Origin: Bimastos eiseni
Taxonomy: Eukaryota; Annelida; Clitellata; Crassiclitellata; Lumbricidae
Assembly (NCBI GenBank): GCA_959347315.1
Contig: OY365806.1
Location: 57,737,655 to 57,801,654 of the forward strand
DNA: 64,000 bases
Reading direction: 5' to 3'
Position 1 is the stretch's first letter. Each line of letters opens with the position of its first letter. A model generated the notes under the pieces. It did no database searches, was not told the DNA's origin, and saw only the letters and a list, made by a program, of their open reading frames with translations. Made by a program: the position numbers and the translations under genes. Positions 51,001 through 61,054 of the stretch are shown piece after piece.

Positions 51001-51499
51001 ACAAGTATATGCGCTCTATTTCATGTATTACTTATCGCAATGCAGCCTCAACACTCGATACCGAAGTGTTTAAGCCACATTGTGACGTAATCTGGAACAA
51101 ACAGAAGCCTACAGCGCTCGGCTCTCATACTCTCCCTGCCACTGTACATCGCTCTCCATTTAAACCCCCCCCACCGGCAGTCGACTGTGAGCTCTCCCCT
51201 GTATAGATCAAATTTGGGTGCTTTGCAGTCAGCTCTTCTGACTGAGTGCTGCTAGCACTGTTGGCTCAGTTTACCCTTCCCCAAGGAATTTAGCATCCCT
51301 AGTATGTATGCAAATACCAGAGCTACATAGAATCATAGCTCTAGTGACAGTCCAGCATGTCATCTACCACCGATGGTCTAAAGAAGAACCACCTAATAGT
51401 GGCACCTCCATATACTGCATGTATTTTCCATTTGAGATGGTTAATGCACATAGATTTCAGTAGATGAGTACTCAAAAGAACTATACAATTGAAAGTAAC

Positions 51500-51531
<32 letters not shown>

Positions 51532-54500
51532 TGAACTGAACAATTCATACTTGACAATGACAAGGTTTTGTTTCTTCATCAACTTACACTTTAAGTATCA
51601 AAGGTACCAAAGCCATTACAATTCATGGCAATAGGATCAATTTGATACCAGTATATTGCCAAAATCAGACTATTCCAACACGATGCTATAATCTTGTTAC
51701 CTTTGACTCACAGTAGAGCACAGCAAGATGACAGGTCTGTGGTTCGTCAGAAATCTGCTTCTTCTGATAATCAAAGTCGCCTGTAAACATATACAGCTTT
51801 TCATGAAATGGGCGCCGTGTGTATTGGCTGCTGAAAGCGAGTGTTTGTCCACTCGTGTCTCTCATTTCCGCATTGCAGAATACACGCAAATTGCAGTATC
51901 TCATAAGCATACTCTGAATTTGATATACAATATTCTGAATGTTGCAACCTCATTATTGATTGATTTTATTTGCTCATTGATTCATCACCAAAACATTATT
52001 TAATTTAAATTACGGCAGTTACATCTACAGCATGTCAAGTGCTGCCGTCCAAAGGGCAATTCAAAAGCACAAGTGCTTGAAAGAACAAAAATAAAAACTA
52101 CATTAAAAAATGCAGGTTTTCAAAGCTGGAACTAAGCAAGGATGATTCTGCAATGCAGATAATGAAACAAGCTGATTATGTTTAAGGCCAATTGAAAAGA
52201 ATTTTGGATCCGTTCAGCACAATGGATCATTGCTGTAATATAACGAAAAATGTTATTTCAGTTTTATCAATAAACACTTGACCCATACCATAATTTATCC
52301 CTTGGCCCATACCATACTTTATCCCTTGACACATACCATACTTTATCCCTTGACACATACCATACTTTATCCCTTGACACATACCATACTTTATCTCTTG
52401 ACATATACCATACTTTATCCCTTGACACATACCATACTTTATCCCAACGATGTGTAAGTCGTCCTCGTTCACGTACGACACTGACGCCACCTGGTGTATT
52501 GGCACATGAAGCAATAGGTTCTGAAAAAGACATCATAAATGACAGAGTTGCAAACTTCCACCCATAGTCAATGCCATGGATAGTGGACATTATCTAATGG
52601 AATTCGAATAGCAGGACATTTTGGATATCAACACACAATTTGTTTCTTTAAATGGGTTTTTAAACTACAGGAAAGTTTGGATTTCTATTTACATGTCTGT
52701 CGCTAAATATGTGTTCTAACTTGTAGCGAGTTGCCTCGATCGAATGACGTCTCTGCCATATAGATAGTGCCCATAGGCATTGGGCCCAAATCGGAGGTCT
52801 ATAGTTCACGCCTCTTCCCCAGACATCTACTTCACAAACATTTTTCTTATTCCATGCTCTTCTTAAAAACAATTTTAGTAACCTGGGAAAGCACATGGTC
52901 AACTCCAAACAGTAGCAGTACAAAAGCTAACCCAGTAGGTGTTACTGTTATAGTTTAAATATGTTAAGAACAACTAATGAATACCTCCTTGTTATCCCGT
53001 GTTGAAAGCTTCAGGCTGTATGCACTCATGCGGAAAATGACATCATGTTCCGGTCTAAGAACACGAACCAATCGCTTCTCCTCCTTCATGTTCAAACAAC
53101 AATTTTTCTTCCAGTTGCAGATTTATAATCATTTTATATATAAAGATTTCTGTGTGTCCTTCTGTCCGGCGATGCATTTCCACAGTTTTACAGCTATTGA
53201 CTCAAAACCTTCGCCATTGGCTCGAGGAATACCTGGGACACGCAGGGATTCCTGAACTCTGCAGCCACCCTCTTCCTGGTCTCCGGGACCAAAAACCTCA
53301 GGGAACACCTCGGACACCCAGTAGAGGGGGTGGCTGCCATCTTCCTTCTCACCAGGGCCAAAAACCTGTCTTTACCCAGACACCAGGTGCTCCAGCTAGT
53401 TGGTAATAAAGAATAAATGCAATTTACATGTACTACACTACACTGTAACTGTCATTTATGTGTAACATGAACACAGCATCAGCAGATTTTCAATCATATG
53501 TGGTTGGCTTGCCAGCTGATTAAAGTCACGAATCGAATTTATTTACTGAAATCCGGTTTCCTAGACAATAAACTGGGCAGATGATATCTCACACCGAGAT
53601 TTATCTGTATTAGAATAAAGAGAATAAAATTTAATGTCAATAATTTTTTAAAGTAACAGTCGATAAAATTTAGACAGTATTTAAAGCACTGCTACTGGAC
53701 TGTATATATAACATTCATAAAGTCCTCAGACTGTATGGATAACGTCCATGAAGTCCATTAGATGTGTCTGATGTTTGTATCTGCTCTAGATTATTATTAT
53801 TATTATCAAACGGCCAATTTCTAGAGCGCCGTAATGCAGCCATGCCACTACAAGGGTGCTTGATGCTTAATATGTACATTGTAAGTGCCTCACACAAGTG
53901 CTGAATATGCCAAAGAATAGAGCTTGAAATAGGCTGCAAATAAGTATGCAAGTGAACCACATAATGGGGCAGTCATATGCCTTAACCTATGCTTTAACCC
54001 TTTAACGACCAGCGTGTACTAAAATGTATGGGAAAACAAATGCAGCTGGTCGTTAAAGGGTTAACCTATAGACATTATACGCCAACCAGAACTATACAAA
54101 AGAAACTAGAACTTGACTATTAATCAGTGTATTGTATTCCGTTTATTATGACAATAGTGTCATGGCAGTCAAAACATGGCCTCGTAATGTGGACATCGCG
54201 AGTTTGAACTATATCAATATGGAAACTTTACGAGGCTTTTAGCACTTGTCCTTCCCACACAGTTGCATACTACCATCAACTGCTGATCAGTGATGGACAA
54301 CAACTACTTGAAGAGTAGTTACAACTACTTCCTAGCTATTTTCAAAATTATTAGTTATAACTACTATTTAACTACTCTAAAATGATAAGTAGTTATAACT
54401 AATTTCATAATTACCAGATAAGTAGGCAACTACTTTTAAAACTACTTTGCTAAAATTATGCTATGTGCATCGATAGTCACCAAGCAGCATGCAAACTTAT

Positions 54501-57500
54501 TGTCAGTACTAACTGCTGATATTAAATACAAGTGATGAAAAAGATCAAAAATACGATGACATCTCTAATTTTTATTCCTCATTTGATAGCACTTTATCTT
54601 TATATTAATAGAATTAAATGCAAATGCAAAACTATTGAATAGTATTAATATATGTACTCATTTAATGATAAACATATCTCCATCAGACTTGAATGAATTC
54701 CTCATCGGAGAGGATTCAACCATTTTATGATAAATACAAACAATTTGAAATGTCACCCAGAATTCTAACTGCTTTTGGTTAGAGCGTCAGAAACCCTCCC
54801 CTCCACCCACTTCACATGATTCTGAAGCTATTAATAACCTCAGGTCAAACGAAGCGGACTGTTCGAAAACTTTGGGTCTCTCGATCTGCTCTAATGAATA
54901 TCACTGCATATTCTCATCCTTGTCTTTGGCAACGGCCATGATTCTTCAATTCCTCTGCTCAAATCTAAGCTAGATGACCAGTTTCTCTCTTGCCGTTCTC
55001 TCTCTTACCGGTCTCTCCTCTGTCTTTTTTCACTCGCCAACCACCCCAATGGTCAGCCACTGCTACATGTCAGCCAGTTGGCCACTTGTCAATCAATGGG
55101 GCACTGGCTGTCTACTCAAGTCCAAACCCAACAATCCATATAGCTAGGTATGCAATTAAACAGGTATAATGTCTTTCTATATAATTCTGTGAGGAACCCA
55201 AAATAGTAGTCACCTATGCAAAAATTTCTAGTGACAGTTATATGGCACATTTACGTATGAGATACATGCACGACGTCCATGTTTGTTGTGAAATCACAGA
55301 AATTTGTGTAAGATGGAACTAGTAAATGCTAAAATAGGAAAAAAATTTAATGTTAACTAAATAACCACTTGATAAAAATAGTTATAACTATTTCTTTAAC
55401 TACTTCCTAAGAATTAGTTATAACTACTAGGCAACTACATATATAGTAGCTATAACTACTAGTTACTAACTACAGTCGTTAAAAATTATATACAGAGATG
55501 AGACTTACATCACATCTTGAAAACATCTCAAGTAGTTTCGCCAATGCACGAGTGCATCGTATCAGCAAAGTGATAAGAATAAGCATTTCTCAGCTAATCT
55601 TTAAAGAACTTCTAGCGTCTATGCTTACATCTTGGTAAAAGAGCAATCCACTGTACACTTGAGAAAGAAACATAACTGGTTCACTTCCTGCTACATCAAG
55701 TAGCAATTAAAAAGATAAATTAGGCAAATATACTTCACTGCTAGCTTCAAAGAAGGACTTTCTGAGCACAGAAATTATCAGATGCATGTATACACAGTTC
55801 ATACATGTATGTTCAAACTGATTTCAAAGATTCCCACCTTTCCATGATCAATTACACGAAGCACTTCAGTGCGATTGGTTGGATCAAAGTCAAGTGGAAT
55901 CTCACGAACAATACCAACGAACTAAAGCATAAAATCGGTTCACAAATCACAGATTAATAATGACAGCAGCAGCAGTTCTCTAATACATCTTAGTAGGGTG
56001 CAGTTAGCCCTTCACCTGCATATTAAAAATTTCAAATTCTGTCTAAAACAATCAATAATTTTTGCAGCAACATGCATGCACAAATTTTGAACATAGCTGA
56101 CTAGTTTCAACAGAAAAATCAAAATGCAACAATGTTTTTTTTATTCATACATGGCAATTGTCTCAGGCCATAATGGTAAATAAATGAACCTGAATTTCAG
56201 TCACTTGTAATATTTCTCTATGAGATAAACATCAAAACAAAGCGCTATGCAGTGTGAAACATCGCAATTTGGTGAAGAATATTGTGTTTAATAGCAACAT
56301 TGTAGACCAAAACATTATCAGTTGAGGTTACTGCACAACAAATATGTTGCAGTATAAAAACATTTCAATATATCGCAATTTGTGTCTGTCAAATTGTTAA
56401 AAAAGTAAATCCCTTGGAACCTGATGGTTTTGATGCAAGCGTTGCAACCCATGCATTAATTTATCTGACAATAGCTGAGACAAACTCAGTCACTCATTCA
56501 TAAAAGCAGCTCAAACTACTGATAGGCCTATAGATCATTGGTGTCAATAACTTCAACTTTCTACTCCTATAACCTGCAAAGTTAGTCCTCTGACATGTAA
56601 TTGCTGAGAGTGATGTAATCTGGGTGCCAAATTACTACCATCAAGTTCCAAGTCTGACTTGGATGCTATGTTGAGCACCTTCATTTGGGTCTATAAAGTC
56701 ATCCGACTCATCTATTCTGACAAATCTGATTCACCACATCAATCTTCAGATAAAAAAACTGTTCTAGAACTTTGTTGAATTAAAAAAAATGATAAAACAT
56801 TTCGTATCTTAGAAGAATGTGACGTTCTCAGGGCTTTTAATGACTGAAAACATTACTCTGCAACTTGTCAAATCTATACTACGAACACAATACCTAATAT
56901 AGAACACCACAGCTGCCTGTCATAGAGCAATATCATAGAGTAATGTGTAGCACGGTGACCTGTAATGCTAGGTGTGTGCTGAGTGTGCGGGTTCGACCCT
57001 CGTCCGAGGGTCAAACTGTGGAGGGACCTTGAGCAAGTCCTTAGTGCACAATTGCTCTGCAATACAACTGCAATTGCACCGTCAAGGCGTGTGCACTTCT
57101 GAGCAAAAGATGTTGGAAAAAGGGCCATGAGTTTTATCACACGTGATGGACTGGTGGTCATCAATAATGCTAACATCATAATTTGTATTTCACAATGCAG
57201 TCATTAAAAACGGCTCTGCTGTAGCACAAATGCAGGTATCACACTATTACGTAAGTTTCTACAAAAATGAGCTAAATATTATTCTAAAAGTCAGCCAACT
57301 TGCCCCTGGTCTAGAGCAAGTTGGTTGTCTGCTTGGAGCAAGATGGTGGCAATACAAATCATAAGCAGTGGAGAGCGAATGCGTTATGCTTCGAACAAAT
57401 TTGTTTCCATTAAAGATATCTGCCAACTCTCCCCAACAGCTCCAAACTATAAAGGCAATAAGGAAGGAAGGGTTAAACTTTAATACACACATGCAGCTAT

Positions 57501-57670
57501 GAACTCTTAAACCTAGGAATAATATTATAATTTAAACAAAAATGTTGTCTCTTAGCTCAAAACAGTTCTTGAAATCAATTTAAGAATACTTGCCTTGACT
57601 TCTTTGTCCGCATAATTATCAAGAAGCATTTGCATATGGTAATCTGTGTAGGAGACAATCTTGTACACAG
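44936..57670 (-). CDS. CCM2: CCM2 (malcavernin), eleven coding exons, N-terminus not found
   Basis: Exons (minus): 57670-57594, 55921-55838, 53083-52985, 52520-52433, 51780-51701, 50725-50587, 49907-49841, 48431-48284, 46514-46376, 45928-45823, 45062-44936. Joined, they give 383 codons in one frame, and each junction phase fits. Human CCM2 has 444 aa and the first ~50 residues correspond to nothing found here. PTB domain: DNYADKEVK/FVGIVREIP, TNRTEVLRVIDHGK, EHDVIFRMSAYSLKL, VPIHQVASVSYV, CHLAVLYCESK, FFQAAYTDATMRFFDRAL. Harmonin-homology domain: ELSPAANQLILDYMRK, LNSEELQQFAMLVKAW, RPFIPAKDSSFFECF. The C-terminal tail, DDTVSDISTAVSQL, matches the conserved SDIS tail. Known role: cytoplasmic scaffold that binds the NPxY/F motifs of KRIT1 with its PTB, MEKK3 with its harmonin-homology domain, and PDCD10. 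CCM2 is preferred over CCM2L, but only a tree can separate them in an invertebrate. Confidence 0.95.
45823..45928 (-). CDS. CCM2: CCM2 exon J (end of harmonin-homology domain)
   Basis: 34 full codons, MRPFIPAKDSSFFECFIK then GLGLKAMHTESAHPFF. Human counterpart [23 protein letters not shown]. Acceptor TGTGTGATAG. The donor GTCTGT is weak but is the only nearby choice in the phase required by exon K. Confidence 0.92.
46376..46514 (-). CDS. CCM2: CCM2 exon I (harmonin-homology domain)
   Basis: 46 codons plus one base, LYTKLNSEELQQFAMLVK then AWHTDLPFPEFCNKVRDL and YGPDRKHLLS. Human counterpart LRTKLSSQEIQQFAALL..EFCINLRQLYGDSRKFLL. Acceptor TTATCTAG, donor GTAGAC. Confidence 0.94.
48284..48431 (-). 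CDS. CCM2: CCM2 exon H (linker and start of harmonin-homology domain)
   Basis: 49 codons after one completing base. It has a Ser-rich linker with RPDSDDELSPAANQLI, then LDYMRK, aligned to human SELSASATELLQDYMLT. Acceptor TTATTTGCAG, donor GTAATC. Confidence 0.93.
49340..49470 (-). pseudogene. LINE reverse-transcriptase fragment in a CCM2 intron
   Basis: The minus frame reads QLI, stop, NAAARLIEYLPHFAHI, then MIEVLRWLP. This corresponds to the conserved QNAAARLI...HI..VL..LHWLP block of CR1/L2-type reverse transcriptases. Inactivated by an in-frame stop. Confidence 0.75.
49841..49907 (-). CDS. CCM2: CCM2 exon G (interdomain linker)
   Basis: 67-nt exon found by phase. Exon F ends in phase 1 and exon H starts in phase 2, so a bridging exon was required. 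This one has a strong acceptor (TTTTTGTTTAG), a consensus donor (GTAAGT) and the right length. It encodes NKSNGSPPRLGLHNQREN then GVPG, in the fast-evolving linker where no homology is expected. Confidence 0.8.
50587..50725 (-). CDS. CCM2: CCM2 exon F (end of PTB domain)
   Basis: 46 codons plus one base, TVAEEICTMTDYFFQAAY then TDATMRFFDRALVDKALT and so on. Human counterpart [30 protein letters not shown]. Acceptor TGTCTGCAG, donor GTATTT. The phase-1 end is completed by exon G. Confidence 0.93.
50912..51301. mobile_element. Short hAT-type element in CCM2 intron (exons E-F)
   Basis: Left TAGGGTTGTTAATATCG, inverted right TAGGGATGCTAAATT. Flanks GTATTTAT (50904-50911) and GTATGTAT (51302-51309) match 7/8. 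The left arm has the ACCGATTATCGG-type repeats often seen in hAT ends. Confidence 0.8.
51508..51532. repeat. (TA)n microsatellite in CCM2 intron
   Basis: Short run of about 12 TA units. Confidence 0.9.
51701..51780 (-). CDS. CCM2: CCM2 exon E (PTB domain)
   Basis: Two bases plus 26 codons, DFDYQKKQISDEPQTCHL then AVLYCESK. Human counterpart EACCLVILAAESK. Acceptor TGTTTACAG, donor GTAACA. The human protein has a longer loop between exons D and E than is coded here. Confidence 0.92.
52278..52445 (-). repeat. 24-bp minisatellite overlapping the CCM2 exon D 5' splice site
   Basis: Seven head-to-tail units (sense strand GGGATAAAGTATGGTATGTG plus TCAA). The first unit contains the end of exon D and its GT donor. 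The others lie in the intron and keep the same frame without stops (GIKYGMCQ repeats), ending at a stop only after the array. Confidence 0.95.
52433..52520 (-). CDS. CCM2: CCM2 exon D (PTB domain)
   Basis: 29 codons plus one base, NLLLHVPIHQVASVSYVN then EDDLHIVGIKY. This matches human ILRVPIHDIAAVSYVRDD. Acceptor CTTTTTCAG. The first good donor, GTATGT, is at 52432-52427. The exon end lies inside the first unit of a 24-bp tandem repeat that recreates similar donors every 24 bases in the same phase, so the true 3' end could be shifted by multiples of 8 codons. Confidence 0.9.
52985..53083 (-). CDS. CCM2: CCM2 exon C (PTB domain core)
   Basis: 33 codons, EEKRLVRVLRPEHDVIFR then MSAYSLKLSTRDNKE, aligned to the human [21 protein letters not shown] segment. 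Donor GTATTC. The acceptor (AACATGAAG before GAGGAG) has a poor pyrimidine tract. It was chosen because it keeps phase 0 and gives exactly the human spacing of 14 residues from the previous exon to EHD. Another AG three bases away is possible. Confidence 0.9.
54288..55470. mobile_element. hAT-like element in CCM2 intron (exons B-C), right end degraded
   Basis: The left end CAGTGATGGACAACAACTAC is hAT-like. GTAGTTATAACTACT palindromic repeats occur on the left (54300-54440) and again on the right (55370-55470). No inverted CAGTG end or target duplication was found on the right. Confidence 0.55.
55838..55921 (-). CDS. CCM2: CCM2 exon B (PTB domain)
   Basis: 28 codons in phase 0/0, FVGIVREIPLDFDPTNRT then EVLRVIDHGK. 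Acceptor TGCTTTAG, donor GTGGGA. Aligned to human [20 protein letters not shown] it keeps NP, RTE and the ID pair. Confidence 0.93.
56935..57130 (+). mobile_element. tRNA-derived SINE in CCM2 intron (exons A-B)
   Basis: B-box GGGTTCGACCCTCGTC and a body matching the 1285-1535 copy (GGACCTTGAGCAAGTCCTT, then GTGCACAATTGCTCTGCA). The A-box region near 56955 is more diverged. Confidence 0.78.
57594..57670 (-). CDS. CCM2: CCM2 exon A (start of PTB domain)
   Basis: Two completing bases plus 25 codons, VYKIVSYTDYHMQMLLDN then YADKEVK. This matches the length and ending (DYIEKEVK) of the human segment. Acceptor AACATTACAG. The donor reads AAG then GCAAGT (57593-57588), a GC donor; the nearby GT choice would break the frame to exon B. 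No in-frame ATG precedes the exon, so an upstream exon ending in phase 1 must exist. One weak candidate with a phase-1 end and GT donor stops at 58131 (last residues KARFIKSDIP), but nothing else supports it. Confidence 0.88.
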
Positions 57671-58802
57671 CTGTAATGTTGTTAAAATTATTTTTCCTTC
57701 ATGCAAATGCCAAATTTCCACTATTTTATTCTTTTCATTGCCGAGTTGCAGCAATTTTGATCCAGAAATGGAAATGCTAAAATCACACCAAAGTCCAAGT
57801 TACATAACATAATAATTCATTTATCATACTTGTGTAAGTAACAACATTGTTAAGTGCTAAAAATTGCCAATTGATTTCCTAACACAATGATATGCGAATT
57901 CCCACAAGTTTGTGTTAGATTTGGCTTTCCATTCGCATACAGGTAACTAACAAATAATGCTATACTGGATAAAATTTCAAATCAGTATACATTCTGTAGA
58001 AATCATTTAATTATGGAAACTAACATTTACAAAAAACAAATAATCTCCGTTTTCATCATAACCGACAGGAGCTAAAACGTAATCGAGAATTCACGTTTCT
58101 ATAAGAATGAAATGCCAATGCTCAATCAACCTGGTATGTCGGACTTAATGAACCTTGCTTTGCGATTTCCTCAAAGGGTTTTAAGTAAACATACATTCGT
58201 AACCAGTTGCTATTACATTGTAGTGCTTGACAAAGGCGAACTATTTCCTTTACGACATTCCCACAACGAAGATTAATAGCATTGCTACAACCACAAAATA
58301 CGAAAATCAAAGGACTAATTATATTTATCTAAAACAATAAGCTAAATTCTTTACCAAATGCAAACCTTTAATTCGATAAATGCAGGTAAAATGTAATCAA
58401 TCACAGCTCAGGGCTTAGGCTCAGGGCGCTCTTCACATCACAGACAACATATCATCGAAAGAGTCAATAGGCCTTTTGACTCAATGATGTTTTATAGCGC
58501 TTTGATTTGTTGAGTATTTTCATCATTAAAATATTGATGATAATAATTATTGGTATCATTATTAATATTATTAGAATTATTATTACTAATAAACTGTAAT
58601 TTTTAACGAACTTATAATGTTATTATTACACAAAGTGCGTAACACGTGGCCTAAGTCGAGTCATAACGTGCCTTTTATGAGAATCGTAGGCAATGTGACG
58701 ATAAGAGCGCGTAGGCTATAGCTACTACGAACTTATACCTTAGCTTACAAATAAAGCCTTTTGAAAATATTAACAGATTTCAGTATTTACGTTCAAGGTT
58801 CA
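57671..58802. other. Probable 5' intron of CCM2, no confident exon
   Basis: An upstream CCM2 exon is expected beyond 57671. None with both homology and splice signals was found. A (TTA/ATT)n-rich stretch lies at 58540-58600. Confidence 0.45.
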
Positions 58803-59994
58803 GGGGCCGTTCACATATTACGTAATGCTCAAGGGGCAGATGGGTGGGTTCCGGTTTTGTTAGCGTTATATTGTGTAGTGTGTAGGGTGGGGGGAGGTAG
58901 GTTGAAGGTTTTGTTATGTAACAAACTTTTTTCAGCTTATGCTATTTTGCTTGTTTGGCTGCCAATTGGAAATTCCATGTACCATGGACCTTCATTGTTT
59001 AATCGAAGTTCACAATACGTTGTGAATCAAAACTAGCACCATTAGCTGTCATCTGGCATTCTTACTTATTATTTATAAATCCACTTTTAACCATTTCCTG
59101 CTTACAATTTTAACAATTTCCTGCGCATAGCTTTAAACGCTCTGAAATTCAATTCTGTGTGCTTTGTTTCGATTTTGGTTTAAATTAAAATTAATTCACT
59201 TGAAACAATTATTTTGGTTGGTATTATCATAATGTTTGATTTCGTTTTCTGTAGTATGTGTACATAGTTTGTGTTTGCTTAGATACCCAATTGTAGTTGT
59301 AGTATTCACTCTGTATACATCATACGCTATTAAATAGGTAGAGTAATGTTGTACCGCGAACCTATCGATAAATACCTGACAGTGCAATATTAACCAATCC
59401 ATTCTGTGATAATGTAATGCTCATTTCTAGTGCAAAAAGGGAGGGAAACTAAAATAGTGCTTTTAAATAGGATGTACGTCACTATCATGTATTATCATGC
59501 TGTTTTAGTAGGCCTACATGTAGATAAATGGTGACAATCGTCGACTACCCAATTAGTTACCGTAATTAATACAGGTGAATTAAGCGCCATTAAAAGTCCG
59601 ACTATTAAGATGCAGAGGAGCTCCATACATCCGGTCTAATCATCATTGACACGAGAGAGTACACAATTTTAAGATGGCTTTTGCTACATAGCCAATAGGA
59701 CGTATGATGATTTTTTACTACATTTCTTGAAATGGATGAAGGCTATTATCACTACTATTAATGTGCTGACTAACATTGCATTGTTATAAAAGTTTCAAAT
59801 TGTGAAATACAATTATGTCGATTGTATGTCTTTTAACGTGCTTATGGACTGGGGTGGGGTAGGGTGGTAGGTAGCATATCTCTTATATAATATAGGGTTG
59901 AGGGGGGTCACGGCTGCTGTTATATAACGTTATTAGGGGTAGGGGTGGGTCCAAAATTGGGATTTTATGCGTTATATAATATGTGAACGGCCCC
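58803..59994. mobile_element. TIR element (GGGGCCGTTCACATATTA family), copy 2
   Basis: Left GGGGCCGTTCACATATTACG, inverted right GGGGCCGTTCACATATTATA. Same body as 41684-42540 plus an additional segment at about 59515-59835. Both copies carry CACGGCTGCTG/CACAGCTGCTG and GTTATTAGGGGTAGG near the right end. Confidence 0.87.
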
Positions 59995-61054
59995 TAAGCG
60001 GTTAATAGACTCTACCCGAAAAATTTCACATGTGGTTACACATATCCTAATAATGTGGCGTTCTGCCGCCCGAGCGCCTGCCTAGCGCTAACGGACGGTG
60101 TCGACCCCAGCTCGCTGACACGCCTGGAGTCGCCCGAGTTCCTTTCTTACCAAATCTCAATGCCAAACGGTTACTCTCTATATCTACCAGGATGTTCACT
60201 ATCACCAGGCAAGATTAGGGACTGGTTTCTTCTCCAAGAAAGGTAACACGGCTCGAATTAGTAACGAGGTCTGACTCTGCCTATTCCGCGGTCGCCGGAT
60301 GGGCAACGTTCTGAGGATGGCCGTACTCAAAACAGGGTTCATAATCATACCGGCAGGAGTCTTCCTCGCCTTGCATACCTTCCAAGCTACTAGCCTCGTC
60401 TTCCTCTACCTCTACCTGATGTCGTACCGTTCAGCATCTTGTGACTCTGAAACTATCGCCATTTAGGGACACCAAACGTTCTCTTAAGTTACGAGGTTCA
60501 GACATATTTGAAACAAGTCCAGCCATTTCGGCCTATACAATTATCGGTAGCTAAATCCAACGTCTTATACTCTTAGACATTACTGTCCCCAACTCTCTAA
60601 CCTCTGTCGTCCTAGACACACCAGTTTCACAGCTCTTCGTCATATCATGCTAGACACTTAGCTATCACGTCTTCTGCTCAACACGTATCTCTCGATCTAT
60701 TTCCGTGTATGGCATAAACGGCCGCACACGTATATTTTGTCATGCACAATTGTCTGACTAAGTTCCCGTCCTCTGTGTTAGCAGTTACCCACCAACACTG
60801 ATATATTCTGCTTCGATAAAAATGACACTGGCATGGTATTCACGGACACTGATAGTGAAGGTCTTCTGTCTATAAACTTCGCTATCTGCACACAGATCTT
60901 CGATCCGACCTACGCACGAGGGGGCCCGACCTCGCACTTTAGTCAGTTCTCAGAACTGTGTGTGACGACAAACAACCATGTATTCACCTGGGTACTCGAT
61001 TACCCAAACGTACTCGTATCGATCACTTCGATCAGACACGCAAGTAGATACACT

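Noticed and set aside
54513..54520. CTGCTGAT as target duplication of the hAT-like element at 54288
   Set aside because: It would give a 225-bp element without an inverted CAGTG end and leave the right-hand AGTTATAACTACT repeats unexplained.
56940..57010. Functional tRNA gene (GGTTCGACCC B-box)
   Set aside because: No cloverleaf with paired acceptor stem; the downstream body matches a second SINE copy.
58122..58310. Upstream CCM2 exon containing LKPFEEIAKQGSLSP
   Set aside because: That frame ends at its donor in phase 0, which does not fit exon A; another frame fits in phase but shows no homology.
60299..60466. 55-codon plus-strand frame with a hydrophobic stretch (FIIIPAGVFLALHTFQ)
   Set aside because: Short, no recognisable family, no splice or promoter context, inside the LTR-like element.
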